64,000 nt of DNA from Acanthosepion lycidas (GCA_963932145.1 OZ010574.1:62652378-62716377); one strand, 5' to 3'; shown: positions 10,921 to 22,734, counted from the stretch's first letter. The notes: a model not told the origin generated them from the letters alone. Made by a program: numbers and translations.

Positions 10921-11370
10921 TAAGGAAAGAAAGAACAGATTATATATAATAATTAGAAGTCATAAAATAAGTTTGGAGGAGGCTTTTGGAAGATTTAAAC
11001 CTGAAATAAACCAAGTTGAATTCAATAAGATTTAGCAAGAAGACTAGATCTTCCCCAACCTACCCAGTTGTTTTCTTGGGGGCAGTATGACAAGATTTAT
11101 GGTCTTTTAAAATTTCCTAAATTCCAAGGAAGAATTCTCGCTATGCTCATTTAGACAACTGCCAACCCAACAAACGTTTATAGCGTACCATGTTCAATAT
11201 CAGGGACTTCTGAAATTAAGCGCTCTATAAGAGGCCATCTGTTTTTAGACAAAGAAAAGAAATTATATCTTATGGAAAAACATGCAATAAATCAATGGCA
11301 CAGGTTTGAGAAATTCAAAAGAAATAAACCAGTGAATACTCAGGCATAGGCAGACAGGAACACACACACA
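10921..11370. other. Unassigned sequence
   Basis: No gene recognised between the LINE relic and the GA microsatellite. Confidence 0.35.
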
Positions 11371-11371
11371 C

Positions 11372-11376
<5 letters not shown>

Positions 11377-11428
<52 letters not shown>

Positions 11429-11449
11429 GATAGAGAGAGAGAGAAAGAA

Positions 11450-11480
<31 letters not shown>
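11377..11480. repeat. (GA)n microsatellite
   Basis: About 100 bp of nearly pure ga repeats with a few interruptions (gaagatagag, gaaagaaag). It immediately precedes the foldback element at 11490. Confidence 0.95.
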
Positions 11481-11489
11481 CTAAGTATC

Positions 11490-11710
11490 AAGATGATCGG
11501 TGATATTATGTATGGTCCTCGTCTCAGGTTTACTGTCAAGAATTCTGAGATTAGCAGACTCTTAATGCATTTTCTTCTTGGTGAATACTTTTCTCGCGTA
11601 AATGCCATACTGATCAGGAAAGAAAATGATTCGCTAAGAAGAAAATGCATCGAGAGTGTGCTAACTACACAATTCTCAATCATAAGCCTAGGACCATATC
11701 GATCATTGTA
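11490..11710. repeat. Foldback / imperfect inverted repeat, about 110-bp arms
   Basis: The left half (gatgatcggtgat ... atggtcctcg ... aatgcattttcttctt) pairs with the reverse complement of the right half (caatgatcgatatggtcct ... gatgcattttcttctt), with the centre near 11605. Arms are roughly 70% alike and meet almost without a spacer. Open frames on both strands have similar translations because of this symmetry. It could be an old palindromic MITE or a hairpin-forming structure; no target duplication was identified. Confidence 0.7.
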
Positions 11711-12490
11711 AAAGGAATAGTAGCCCAATGCAATATACAAGAGTAAAGAAGAATCAGGTCAACCCGACAAGAGACTCAGAGTTGGTTGCCTGTAGTGCCA
11801 CAAGCACCAGAAGTTACGTCCTCTTCCACGATTGGCTGTTGAGAGAGGACATTCTAATTAGAGTAGGTGGCACTGACAAAATCTCCATATGAACAATAAT
11901 GTGCAGGTATTAGTCAATAGTCACTCGACACTTTAATTGGCCTTTAGTTTCCCGACATTTTAGTTGGCGTTCTTCTTGTGGTCGACCAGGAACAGACCAC
12001 TTTTCGCCCGTTTCGCGTGAAACTTGTTTTGAATAACACCAAAAGACTCGCAAAGGAGATTTTTGTTGAGTTTTCGTCTTTATTTTATCTGTTTTGTTAC
12101 GTTTTTTAAGAAATTACTTTGATCTGATTTTGAATTTTATTTTTATTTCTTGACTGTCAGATAATTTTTTTTCTATTTTTCTGGTATAATGTTTAGTAAA
12201 ACCAGACTACAATTTTTTGTTTAAATGTTTCTTTCTAATTTTATTCAGCTTTTTTTTGTCTCTATTTCTTTTAGCTCTAAGGTTTTTGTTCTAGGGCGAA
12301 CCTTTTCTTCTAAAGTTCTTTGATATAGTTTTCTGTTTTTTTTTTTCTATTCGTTATATTCTAGTTTTGAAATTATTAATATTTCTATTAGTTTTATTTA
12401 GGACCTTTCTAAGTAGATTTTTGTTTTTATTTTTGTTCTAACTTTCTAAGTTGCACTAGATTTTTCACGTTGAAGATTATACCAGCATTT
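11711..12490. other. Unassigned, T-rich towards 3' end
   Basis: 11760-12010 is mixed-composition unique sequence; 12060-12490 is strongly T-rich and leads into the Tx1-like LINE, so it may be its 5' region. No gene seen. Confidence 0.35.
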
Positions 12491-12599
12491 AAAGTTTGTT
12501 TTTGTTTTATTTTTGTTATTTACTTTGCGTTAATTTAATTGTTTCTGTATTTCATTGGTTTGTTTCGAGTTTCTTTATGTTTATAAAAAATCATTTTTG

Positions 12600-13128
12600 T
12601 GCTTGGCGCCAACAAAAAAGAAATAGAAACCCAGAAGCTATGACACAAGAAAAAAGAAAAAAAATCAAGCCTCCATACGTTCCTGGGGAACAAGCCGAAA
12701 GGAACTTTGCCCAAACTCGCAATCCCAGAAGCCTAATGTGCCTATGGAACTTCACACATATAAAGGGCAAAGATGAAGTGTTTCTGAACTTTGCTCGAGC
12801 TAAACGGATGCTTACAGTTGTGCAATCAGGTCCGGGTTCACGGCAGATATGGGGCATGACTGAGGATGTCGATACTGCCCTCAAGTTATTGCCCCCAATG
12901 GCCTACCTGAGAGATGATGATGCGACAAAATTAAAAGAATTTTATACATGGACGTACCCTGTTTATGTTCAGTTCTCCCTTTATAGGGCTCTCAAAACAA
13001 CGTTCCCCAGTGACATTGGTGGCCTGTCTCGTGATGGCACTATCAAAAGTGAGATGGGCCAAGGCTTAATGAGAAAGACCGTTGGTGTCCTTACCCCGGC
13101 TATGTTCAATGCAGAGGAGCAACCCTAA
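12600..13128 (+). pseudogene. ORF1-like segment of Tx1-type LINE
   Basis: An open frame of about 175 residues reading from a lysine-rich start (EKRKKIKPPYVPGEQAE) through TLLPP-like and YVQFSLYRALKTTFPSDIGG words. Its position directly before the endonuclease fits ORF1 of a two-ORF LINE, but no zinc knuckle is visible, and the 3' part of ORF1 seems lost. Upstream in-frame residues 12496-12600 are T-rich and unlikely to be coding. Function not recognised from sequence alone. Confidence 0.45.
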
Positions 13129-13169
13129 GCAGACAGATAATGTCTGTCAGGTCAACTGGTGTCTAAGTT

Positions 13170-16060
13170 CGGAGTCTCGCAATCTTCAGCATCTCAGGTT
13201 GACTGTATGTTGTGTACAGGAGACCCAGTTTTCAACTCGTGACTATGTCTAAGATGTTTCTTCTCTGTTCAGCATGTTTTGGTGGACACTCGAGAGAGGG
13301 TTCCTGGCTGGTGCGCAAGCCTGTGAAAGCGATGTGTTCTCTTGTCTTCGTAGATCTGGTGGGTTGGTATTGTGTGCTGGATGTTACCATAAAGGATAAG
13401 TCTTTTCGTCTCATCGGGGTTTATGCAACCAATTACCATGCGGAGCAGCCTGATTTGTTTTGGTGGATCAAGCCATTTTTGACAACATCTCGTCAGGTAA
13501 TCTTAGTGGGCAACTGGAACTGACACCAATATATATCGTATAGGGGAAAGATTGAGTACTATTAAGAACCCGGATGTGAAGCCATTTCGGGAATTTGTCA
13601 GCGAGTTCGCTAAGTACCGTAATGAGCACCCCTAGGATGTAGGGTGGCTTGAACAAATAGAGGCGGTATGGCTTCGGTGATGTGTTGTAGCTACATCGAC
13701 TGAGTCCTAGTTAAGTGAGTTGATATATGACTCTTAGGTTGTCCAAGTTTCCATTCGATAGTTTACACGCTCATCGGTTTGTCTGGGTTCATGTAAACTT
13801 AGATAAGCCAAAGGTTAGGATGACTGACTACTGGAAATTGAACACATCATTATTTGGTGAGCAAGATTTCCAGGAAAAGCTGCTGCTAATGTTACAGCAG
13901 GAATTGACAGAGACTGTGGCTGAGAATAAGTGGTGGGATATATTAAAATTCAATGGTAGGTCGTTTGCTGTTGATTATAGTCGCCAACTCAATCTAGTTA
14001 GATTAGCAGTGCAAACGGCATGTGAAGTCAAAGCTAATCGAGCAATGAAATCCCGTGATAGTGGGGAAGAGCTGGTCTCCTTGCTTATCAAGAAGGATCA
14101 AGCTCTGGTAAGTAGGTTAAAAAGAATGTCTTTCAAGGCGATGAATAGAGCCTCTGAACTGCATGCAGAGGAGGTTCGAAAGGCATCCAATCGACATATC
14201 GTGAGTCACATTGCCGGACTACAAATGCGGGCATATGTGAGATTTTTCAAGACTTCTTTCAGCATCTGTTCACACCTATTTGTCCGATTTTCCTCACATC
14301 GAAGCGGATGAAGCAGCTGGATACGAGGGTCCCTTTATAGAGTCTGTGATCTGGGAAACGCTGAAGTTGGTTCACCGTGACAAAACTCCGGGAGTAGATG
14401 GTCTTCTGTACGAACTGTACCTGAGGCAGTTGCCCGTGCTTGTTTCTTTTCTGGAGCTGATTTACAACAACTGGATAAAGCAGGGGTCTATACCTCAACC
14501 CTTCACCAGGGGTGGGATCAAGTTTACTATGCAAGGACAAAAACGGCGGGGATGTCATAGGTAATTTTCGGCCTTTAACGATGTTAAAAACAGAGTTGAA
14601 GATTTTAACCAAGATCTGAGCGAGCCATTTGCAGGTTGCCCTCTCTAGTCTGGCTCCGAGCAGAATTATGATATGAAGGGCAGGGCTATTCAGGACAAAC
14701 TTCATTTGGTATGCTCGATCATCAAGCAAGTCGACAGTGATCAGTGCAAGGCTTTTGATGGGGTTGACCATCGCTTTCTGGAGGCTGTTTTCGCGGCAGC
14801 CGGTTTCAGGTCGGACTTTTGCACCTGCATCCAACTTCAGTATGCATCCCCCAGTGCACTCGTAGAAGTGAATGGAATAAGATCGTAAAATTTCCTGTTG
14901 TCTCGCTTCATTTGCATTTACTGTATGTTCTTAAATTGGAGCTTTTCCTTACCTGGTGCTACCACCTCGGCCGGGTATTCTGCCTATGCTGACGATGTTT
15001 TGGTTCTTGTGTCAAGCAGAGCTGAGATTGATAAAGTCGGCAAAAAGATCTGAGCGTATGAGATAGTGACAGGGGTCAAGATCAACTGCGATAAGTCTGT
15101 TGGCCTGCTGATGGATGCGTAGAAGTGTGTTTCTCTTCCCAGGCCGACCAAGATACTTGGCGTCTGGTTCGATCCCAATCTCCTGTTGGAAATGAATTGG
15201 TCAGAGGTGCAGGATAAGGACGAGTCCACAACTCAACTGAATAAAGAATAGGGCGGAAGTATGTGCTTCGCACATCTACCCGATTCTCCTTTACCAACTC
15301 TCCATGCTTCCATTCCCATGTGCCATACTAATGCAATTGGTTAGTGTCTTGTTCTCCTTTTGGCGAGGCAAGTCTCCCAAGGTACGTCGGGAGATCTGTT
15401 ACTTCCACCCTTCTGAAAGCGGTCTAGGCATGCCTAGCATTGAGATTCATTAACATACGCTTCACATTGCTTTCTTAGACTGAACGTGTTTAAAACGGAT
15501 GGGAACAGCAAATTCTAGAAGGAAGAAACATGCAAGAACTTGAGAAGTGTGCACTCATGGGTGGAGGAGGTCCATCGTTTACCCCGATGTGAGTTCTATC
15601 GTGAATGTTGGATTGCTTTGGAGTTTCTCTTACAGGTGACGGATGGCCTCTCCGACGTCCAGGCCTTGTCCCGTAAGGCATTATATCACGTGCTAATTAG
15701 GAGGTCCGTTCAAGATGATCTGATAGCTGAGCTCGGTCTAACGAAGCAGGAGGCTTGCTCCATATGGCCTTGGGTGACTGGGTTGAAATGTCTCACTACA
15801 AATGAGGCACTATTCACCTGGCTGGTGTTGCGGAGGACTCTCTGAGTTGTTAGGAGACTTTGTTCGATGGAGCTGGAAAAGTGTTCCGACTGCGTTCAAT
15901 GTGGTGTGGCAGTGGTGAACCTGGAGCACACCTACTACAGGGCCATAGGCTTGATGTGCAAGTTTATTCAAGACATCATGGTTCGTATGCTGCGCGGAAG
16001 GTTCTTTGTCCTCGAGGCCAGTTCTATTTGTCTGTAGCAATGTGGTGCCGTCGTTGACTA
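13170..16060 (+). pseudogene. ORF2 of Tx1-type LINE (endonuclease + RT), frameshifted
   Basis: Endonuclease: CVQETQFSTRD near 13212-13245, then in a shifted frame SWLVRKPVKAMC, VTIKDKSFRLIGVYATN and VILVGNWN (about 13300-13523). Linker: 13727-14311. RT: HIEADEAAGYEGPF and DKTPGVDGLLYELY (about 14300-14420), an EQNY/KGRAIQDKLHLV block at 14660-14710, KAFDGVDHRFLEAVF (about 14749-14790) and AYADDVLVLV with YADD at 14985-14996. C-terminal: KILGVWFDPNLLLEMNWSEV (about 15150-15210) and a last open frame 15540-15845. At least five frame changes and several stops; not functional. Confidence 0.8.
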
Positions 16061-16739
16061 AGAGTGAACACTATGTGCTCTTTTGCTTGCTGGATGTTAT
16101 GCGAGTCATGATGTAAAAGACGCGACAGAAGGAATTCTATGGGGACAAGAAGTTTACTTCTTCCTAACTGATCTTATATTTTAAGCATCAACTTAAAGTC
16201 AAGATTAGGATGGAAAGACGACAACTCTTTTCATCAGAATTTGGCAAAAGATGGGTGATTCTTGCACGTCTCTGTCGAGTGAAAGGAGGTTTGGAGTGGC
16301 ATTTTGATGTCGAGTAGGCATTAGGATATTGTTCTTTCTGTATTGAACTTTGGCAACCCCGCCCGAAATAGGGTAGTTTACGTTTGTTTATCTCAGTTTC
16401 TTTCGACAAAGTTAACTCAGCTAGGGGATATATGCTCGTCGGCCCCTTTTATTTCTGTCCTATATTTCTTTAGTTTAATCCTCCGTCCGTTCCCCAGTTA
16501 GGTGACAGAGATGTCAGTTCTCTGGTGGATGCGGGACACTTTTCGAATTTCGTGTTTGAATTTCATATTTGTTGTTGTGTCTAGATGAATGTATGTTTGA
16601 TTGTTTGGCCGATTTATTGTTTTTCAATTATCTTAGTCCCACATTAAAGTCATCCAGTTAACTGATGTTTCTGCTACAAGTTAGGATTTTGGAGTGCTTT
16701 ATAACTAACATCATTTTGTTCTGTTTTTTTTTTTTGTAT

Positions 16740-16990
16740 ATAGATACCGTACATTGTAAATACACATTGGGATCTAGATTTTTAAAATTGTTGTTTTTAT
16801 CCACCCCTCCTTATGGTGGATGTAGTAAGAGTGTTAAGCAAGAATGTATTGTTTTGAGGTAAGGAATACTGTGGTACGTTTGGGTCAGTAATTGTGGCTA
16901 GCTAAGTTTAATTATAAGACAGATAAAGATCATCCTTCCCCGTCTCCCTTTTTGATCTTGTAGCACATTTTTTGTATATACACACATGCA
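16740..16990 (+). repeat. Dispersed repeat, copy 1
   Basis: Matches 40425-40710 over much of its length: gtaaatac at the start, ggtggatgtagtaagag, aagaatg(t/c)attgtttt, aaggaata, gtttgggtca, ggctagctaagttta and a shared gccac/gcac-ttt-gta end. In the other copy the repeat interrupts a LINE, arguing that it is a mobile unit. Family unknown. Confidence 0.65.
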
Positions 16991-17094
16991 AGAATAATTA
17001 TTAGCACTATTCAAATAAAGCAAGATATGACATGAAAACAGATATAATCGGAGGGGGCTGATTTAAAATCTAACAGACACCGACGGGCCTAATA

Positions 17095-17280
17095 CAGTGT
17101 AACCCGGATATAAGAGACCCGGATATAAGAGAAACCCTTATATAAGAGAGATTGTCTCTGGTCCCAAATTAGAGCCATACTTACCTAAACAAAATAGACC
17201 AAACCCGGATATAAGAGAAAACCGGATATAAGAGATTTATTCTCCAGTCCCGACAACTCTCTTATATCCGGGTTACACTG
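17095..17280. mobile_element. pogo/Tigger-like MITE, 186 bp
   Basis: Starts CAGTGTAACCCGGATATAAG and ends with the exact complement type cttatatccgggttacactg, with TA on both sides (17093-17094 and 17281-17282). The sub-repeat cggatataagaga occurs four times within. TIR form and TA duplication match pogo/Tigger derivatives; no transposase is present. Well preserved, thus relatively recent or constrained. Confidence 0.85.
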
Positions 17281-17544
17281 TATATAAAAAATAAAATATT
17301 TTCTAGTCTCTAATTTGTTGTTCATTCCAACCTGAAAATGCCCACCCTAATACGCGCAATGTCCTTTTTTAATCATTCCACCCCCAAGCAATTCAATAAT
17401 GCCACTAAGACACCAATGGTTACCCTGAGAGTGAAAGAGAATGACTGCAACTTGACTCTTGCATTTGTTTTGATGCCAGTTTCTGGTGTGTTCTAGATTA
17501 AAACCTTGCATTGTTCACTTACGATTCAGACTTTGTTGAATGTT

Positions 17545-18270
17545 AGTTTTCTCCACAAATGAAAGCCTTAAAGATGGAGGATGAAAAGCTGCATTTTTCC
17601 CATATTATGTTCTATGAATTTCGTAACGGATTAAGTCTTAGAACTGCAACAAAAAAACATTCAGTGGCTATATTTGGATCGTGTTCCAGCTCTTCGGATG
17701 GTTCAAAAGTGATTTGGCAAATTTTGTCAAGGTAATTTTAGGCTAAACAATCAACCACGCTCTAGGCGACCGACCGATGTTAATGAAGGTACCCTGCTTG
17801 CCATGATGGAGAAGAAACTGAATAATTTGACGGAAGAGATTGGTAAGATTTGAAAATCGATATCTCAACTGCCTGTCGCCATTTGGGTTCAAGAAAAACA
17901 ATTTTTGAAACTCTAAAAGGTGTCCACCAGGATAATGCAAGACGGCATGTGGCAAAACAAATGATGCAGAAGTTTAGAGTTGAAATCAGAAACAATCCAG
18001 CACTCACCATATTCTCCTGATTTGGTTCCTTTCAATTTTCCTTTGTTCCGATCTCTACAGAACAATTTAAATGACAGAATTTTTTACTCTCTACAGTTGA
18101 AAAGTTTCTACAAAAATGGCATCAACAGGCTTGTAGAATGATGGGGGACAGTTGTTAAAACCAAAGGAGACAATGTACTTGACTAATAAAAGTATTTGGG
18201 GGTGGAGTATGTAAAATTTTGTTCTTAATTTTCTAATCGGGCACAAACTTTATTATACTGCAATCATTTA
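17545..18270 (+). pseudogene. Mariner transposase relic, copy 1
   Basis: Broken plus-strand frames read HFSHIMFYEFRNGLSLRTAT (N-terminal helix-turn-helix of mariner), then SRRPTDVNEGTLLAMMEKK, QDNARRHVAKQ (catalytic second-aspartate block, about 17931-17960), LVPFNFPLFR-type remains and FLQKWHQQACRMMGD near the C-terminus (about 18104-18150). Frames shift repeatedly and the central catalytic core is shortened. A second copy follows within 30 bp in the same orientation. Confidence 0.7.
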
Positions 18271-18289
18271 TTATACTAATCATTCAGAA

Positions 18290-18920
18290 AGTTTATTTGG
18301 ATCATGCTCTTGAACTTTGGACAGTCAGAAAGTGATTTGGTCGATTTTGTCAGTGTGATTTTAACCTAAATTATCATCCATGCTCCAGGCAATATTCAGA
18401 TGTCTAAGAAAACACTCTGCTTGCCATTGTGGAGAATAAACTGAAGATTCTAATGGAAGAGATTGCTAAGAATTGGAAAATCGATATCTCAACTGTCTTT
18501 CACCATTTGAAGAATCTTAGGTTCAAGAAAAACGGACAATTTTGCCAAATCGAAAACGTGTTATTTTCCATCAGGACAACGCAAAACTGTATGTTGCAAA
18601 GCAGACCTTGTAGAAGCTTAAAAAGTTAAAATGGAAAATCCTCCAGCACCAACCTTGCTTAATCCTTTTCATTTTTTAGGTCTCTAAAGGACAAATTAAA
18701 TGAGAAAAAAAATTGACTTTATACTGTCAGTCAAAAACTGCCTCACAATTTTCTTCTAACAATAACAAAGTTTCTTCAAAAAAGGCATCAACAAGCTTGC
18801 AGAATGATGGGTGATAGGTGTTTAAAAAAGGGAAATAATGTACTTGACTAATAAATGTTTTTTTTTTCATGGTGGGGGAATATGCAAAATTTTATTTTTA
18901 ATTTTGTAATTGGACACAAA
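18290..18920 (+). pseudogene. Mariner transposase relic, copy 2
   Basis: Lacks the N-terminus but retains LLAIVENKLKILMEEIAKNW, IDISTVFHHLKNL (the second helix-turn-helix), a decayed FHQDNAKLYVAKQ-type block and KRHQQACRMMGD. It is clearly the same family as 17545-18270, with independent decay. Ends near a ggacacaaataaata word that parallels the gggcacaaactttatta word ending copy 1. Confidence 0.7.
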
Positions 18921-19039
18921 TAAATATTGGGTTTTGTTTGCTAAACAAAAAAAATAGATCAATCAAGGTGTTTTTGTAATATAATGTTTTTAAGATGTGG
19001 AAATTTGAGGTGATACGATTTCGGACTTCTAAAAATACT

Positions 19040-19200
19040 GAACACACTCACGAAGAAAAAGGAAAAGCTAGAAGTAGATAAAGTGTACATTCAAAATGTT
19101 TATTCCAGATAGTGACTTAGAAAAAATGTTTCTTCTTTTTTGTGAGACAGATTTTGTACAACGGGAAATAGAGTAGACACTGGAAGATCTCTTAATGTCA
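19040..19200 (+). repeat. Direct repeat, copy 1
   Basis: Matches 20780-20940: agataaagtgtac, agtgactta(g/a)aaaa, tttcttcttttttgt and gggaaatag/ggaaatag words in the same order. The two copies bracket the LINE fragment at 19743-20515, so a tandem or insertion-associated duplication is implied. Identity unknown. Confidence 0.65.
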
Positions 19201-19742
19201 GTGTTACAATTATAGTGGAATGGAGCTTAAGGTTTAAAATGAACAATTGATTTTCCCTATGCCAAGAAGATTAATGAAGGATGATAATGACGAGGAAACA
19301 TGGAGTTAATTTTAACAAAACAAGATAAAGAATTTATTCACGAATTTACACACTTGAAGTTTTAGCAGTAGCTCGTTTCAGGAAAATGAATCAGAATTCT
19401 TAAAGTTTGTAGTTTTAACGTATTGTCAGGAAGAGGAAATGTTCATACTATAGATTAAATGATCTGACACAATATTAAAAAAAAATGTTTAAGACAAAGG
19501 TAATTGAATTCGTTGCTCACCGAAGGGATATATGGTTTGCATATGTTCAGAAGTAGATGAAAAGCGTTTGAAATATTTGTCTTGCCTGAATTGTTGAGAG
19601 AAAATTAATTTGAGCTGCTGCGTGCTAGTCAGAAGCCGATAATATAATTGGCGAGTAATTTTACACAGGCAAGTACTTCAACGCTGGCCTCAAGGAAGTG
19701 AAATGAAACTTTTCACATGACTCCAGACTCTATTTTCTCATT
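19201..19742. other. Unassigned AT-rich sequence
   Basis: No gene or repeat recognised. Confidence 0.35.
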
Positions 19743-20511
19743 ATTTTATATATATATAATTTTTTTTTCTTTTTTTTTTAGCGTTTCACCCGAAGCAAGG
19801 CGGAAAGCCACTAGGACGCAAGGGGTTACAGAAAAGTTGGAGCAAGATCAGATAGGAGTGATAGAAGAGAGGATGGAGAGAAGGGTAGTGAATAGATCAA
19901 GGCAACTGGAGATGTCGATTGACATTACATTTGAATAGCTGGAGATTATAGCTCTCAGGGAAACTGGAATAGGGAAGGAAGTTCCACAGGCGAGAGGTGC
20001 GAGACATGAAGCTATTGGAGTTTTGACAGTGAAGGGGTGAGAGCGGGATGCCAGCCTCGTAGGGCGCTTGAACTCATGAAGTCTGGGAACCAGCAAATGC
20101 AGCTCCGAGGAGCAATTGCCATGAAAGTATTTGCAAAACAGACAGAGAGAGGCGACGGCGCATCTGTGAGAAAGTGACTGTAGACGAGATGCCAGAGCAG
20201 TGCTAATTATATTGCATATCCGCCTCTGGAGCCTATCAAGAACCCTGAGGCAAACAGAAGGGGCACCAGACCATATATGGCAGCAATACTCCATGCAAGG
20301 GTGAATTGTTGATTTGTAGATCTGGAGGATCAATTCCGGGGAGAAAATTTTCCTGGCGCGGCACAGGGAGCCAACTTTCCTTGCGGTGGACGAAGCAGTT
20401 GACTCAATGTATTTATTCCATTTCAGGTCAGCAGTCAACGTGAGACCGAGAAGCCGCAGAGAGTTGCTCTCGAGAAGTTGAGTGTCAGTCATCCTAATGG
20501 AGGGCAGGGAA

Positions 20512-20515
<4 letters not shown>
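19743..20515 (-). mobile_element. LINE 3' half, Jockey/I-like, minus strand
   Basis: Minus-strand open frame (about 190 LINE-derived codons, 19848-20515) reads LRLLGLTLTADLKWNKYIES, LILQIYKSTIHPCMEYCCHI, VLDRLQRRICNIIS, KYFHGNCSSEL and HEFKRPTRLASRSHPFTVK, the thumb and C-terminal domain of ORF2. It then passes into the family 3' end (taaccccttgcgtcctagtg, plus-strand complement at about 19800-19835) and a poly(A)/TATA tail at 19743-19782. One internal deletion removes residues after TVK. The best-preserved copy of this family here; truncated at its 5' end by the TA microsatellite. Confidence 0.8.

Positions 20516-20591
<76 letters not shown>
20516..20591. repeat. (TA)n microsatellite
   Basis: About 76 bp of uninterrupted ta, bordering the truncated 5' end of the LINE fragment. 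Confidence 0.97.
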
Positions 20592-20593
<2 letters not shown>

Positions 20594-20779
20594 AAAGGAA
20601 TTCCACGTATGTTCGCAATTTGATTTCTTTCTTCTTCTTGGTTGACTAATTTTTGTGAAGGCAAGGTTTTCATTGGCTCAAAAACAATTTCACGTAGGCT
20701 CAAGAATTTCCTTTTTTCTCCCTCAATCCTCTGAATTTGAAGGGGGTGGATGAAAAGAGTTATTATTTCTCACTCGCTA

Positions 20780-20940
20780 CAAACTCGTCCACAAAGAAAA
20801 AAGGAAAGGAAAAGATGAAAGCAGATAAAGTGTACGTTTAAAATTTTCATATTCTAGAAAGTGACTTAAAAAACTGTTTCTTCTTTTTTGTTAGACAGTT
20901 TTTGTTCAACAGGAAATAGCATAGACCATGAAAGATTTTT
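20780..20940 (+). repeat. Direct repeat, copy 2
   Basis: Second copy of the segment at 19040-19200, separated from it by the LINE 3' half and TA tract. Confidence 0.65.
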
Positions 20941-20954
20941 AATGACTTTGAGCT

Positions 20955-21293
20955 GGATTGTTACATCTAACTGCTATTTGAGCTAATCGCATTGTTTGCT
21001 TGAACTCAGATTCTACTTGAACTAACTACTTGATTCATTGTACTTTTAATTATACTTCATCTTTGTTGCTACTTTTGTAATGTCAGCAAATACGCGTTTT
21101 CACTTTCGTAATGCTCGTTGTAGTAGAGACTTTGTAATCGCAGATAAAACTATAGTATGCTGTTGAACAATACTGGTGTCAGAATAACACTCGCACTAAT
21201 AATATTTGCTCAATAATACTCACTTGAATAGTAATCCATATAGTGATCAGAATAGAGAAATAGTATAGTGAATCTCTATCTATAAAAGGCAGG

Positions 21294-21325
<32 letters not shown>

Positions 21326-22260
21326 CGAATGTACGGCTGCAATTTTCGACGGATTTGCACCAAAATTTACATGCACATGCTCCAAGTTAGCGGGAAGGCC
21401 AAGACCGACTTTGCATTTCCCAACTCCCATCGATAGTGGAAATAATCGTTTTTTCAGGCTTCTACAGCAGTTTTCATGTAGTTTGCAACCATTTTGTATT
21501 GGCCAGAGTGAGAGCCTATAGCTGGCTGCCACAAATAGGCAGGAAGATTCTATTGGCCAGCATGAGAGCCAACAGCTGACTGACACAAATGTTAACTAGC
21601 ATGCCAGCATACAAAAAAAATCGATAGCTGCATTCGTCACAAGTGGGAGAAATTTAAATCTGCATGGCACTTTACTCCTATTGGCTCATTCACTTGCTTA
21701 AACTCAACGATAGATTCTGATTCCACAGAACTGGGTTGGGTGTGAAAAAGTATTTGTTGTTAACATTCTTTTTTCATTTGGTTTTTCTAGTTATGAGTCC
21801 TTTTTTTTAAAGCTGATCGTTTTGTATTCATTTTGTTTAGTTTATTTTTCGTAACAGATTTTATGTTTAGTATAGAGCTTAGAAAAATTTGCAGTGCGAG
21901 ATAGGCAAGAAGTAAGGCATGTAGCAACATCAGCACGGCAAAGGGCACTCCTTTAAAGGCAAGGAAGGGTAAAATATTTTAAGTCAAGTGATAGCGATTG
22001 CTGTATGAGTCGTACAATTTTTGAATCAAGCATGGGCAACGCCAGGCCATGCTGCTAGTAATATATAGAATAGAGATCTGTATAGTAATAGAGGATAAAA
22101 GGTAAAAGGTAATCAATTAGACACCACACTAGTTCCTATATATGCATTTCATTTACCATCACATGATCTACTTATTCAAAATGGGATCACCTGTGTTTGC
22201 TCTTTGGTGATCCGTGTTCAAACTCTAGTGTCAACAGCAACAATTTATTCATATATGACA
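20955..22260 (+). repeat. Older dispersed repeat split by a Helitron
   Basis: Sequence at about 21045-21272 and 22059-22240 together matches the continuous repeat at 48631-49060: gtagtagagactttgtaatc, cactaata, tagtgatc, gatctg(t/c)at, aattaga(c/t)(a/g)cca and cctgtgtttgctc then gtgttcaaactc. The Helitron occupies 21273-22058. The word gtgttcaaactc(t/c)agtg near the right end resembles a Pol III B box, so a SINE-like nature is possible. Confidence 0.7.
21273..22058 (+). mobile_element. Non-autonomous Helitron, plus strand
   Basis: Begins TCTCTATCTATAAAAGGCAG, followed by a (GT)n tract, and ends with a GC-rich hairpin (gggcaacgccaggccatgc) and CTAG at 22055-22058. The flanks are A on the left and T on the right, the Helitron AT target. 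It is 786 bp and has no Rep/helicase gene. An uninterrupted copy of its host repeat at 48.6 kb supports insertion. The same family as 7354-8016 and 42856-43500. Confidence 0.85.
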
Positions 22261-22734
22261 TAGACACAAAAAGCAGGGGAATATTTAACTGAAAACTTCT
22301 CAACTGTATTTGAAAGTGTGTTACTTAAAGAGTATGACATTTCTAATAACGTAATAAATATACATGCATAAAAGTTGAAACTTTGCAAATTCATAACTTG
22401 ATATATGTTTTAAATACTGTCTAATTTGTATCTTCTTTCATAAATTATAAGTTCATTAATTTCTATTGTAAATTGGTATCCACTCAGTCAGGATGTGCAT
22501 GTTATTAATAATTTTCAATTAAGAGTCGTTCTGTTGTTGTCTGTAATGACTAATTAACAGAATATGTTCTAATAATTTGTCTACCATAATTGGAATCTGT
22601 TTCATTTTGCTTTATGAAATCTTAATTTGTACAAATTTTTAATTTTTTCTTTACAAACATGACAATGGCACACAGTCTTTGTTATTATAGTTCTTAATGT
22701 CAAGAGATAGGGTATAAATAATAAATAAAATTAA
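22261..22734. other. AT-rich sequence, nothing recognised
   Basis: No gene, array or mobile element noticed. Confidence 0.35.

Larger units (their letters stand above)
12496..16650 (+). mobile_element. Decayed Tx1-type (L1-group) LINE
   Basis: The stretch carries, in order, an ORF1-like segment, endonuclease, reverse transcriptase and C-terminal pieces of one LINE in three alternating frames. Motifs are those of Tx1-like ORF2: QETQ and LIGVYATN in the endonuclease, TPGVDGLLYELY in the RT fingers, AYADDVLVLV in the palm and KILGVWFDPN behind it. Many frameshifts and stops make it an old, dead copy. GC content is higher than the flanks. The 3' limit is uncertain; sequence after 16060 is untranslated. 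Confidence 0.8.

Noticed and set aside
14259..14834. Minus-strand frame of 191 codons
   Set aside because: Antisense shadow of the Tx1-type LINE reverse transcriptase.
19850..20703. A single 256-residue minus-strand protein including a poly(IY) start
   Set aside because: The IYIY start is translated (TA)n; only the LINE-derived part is meaningful.
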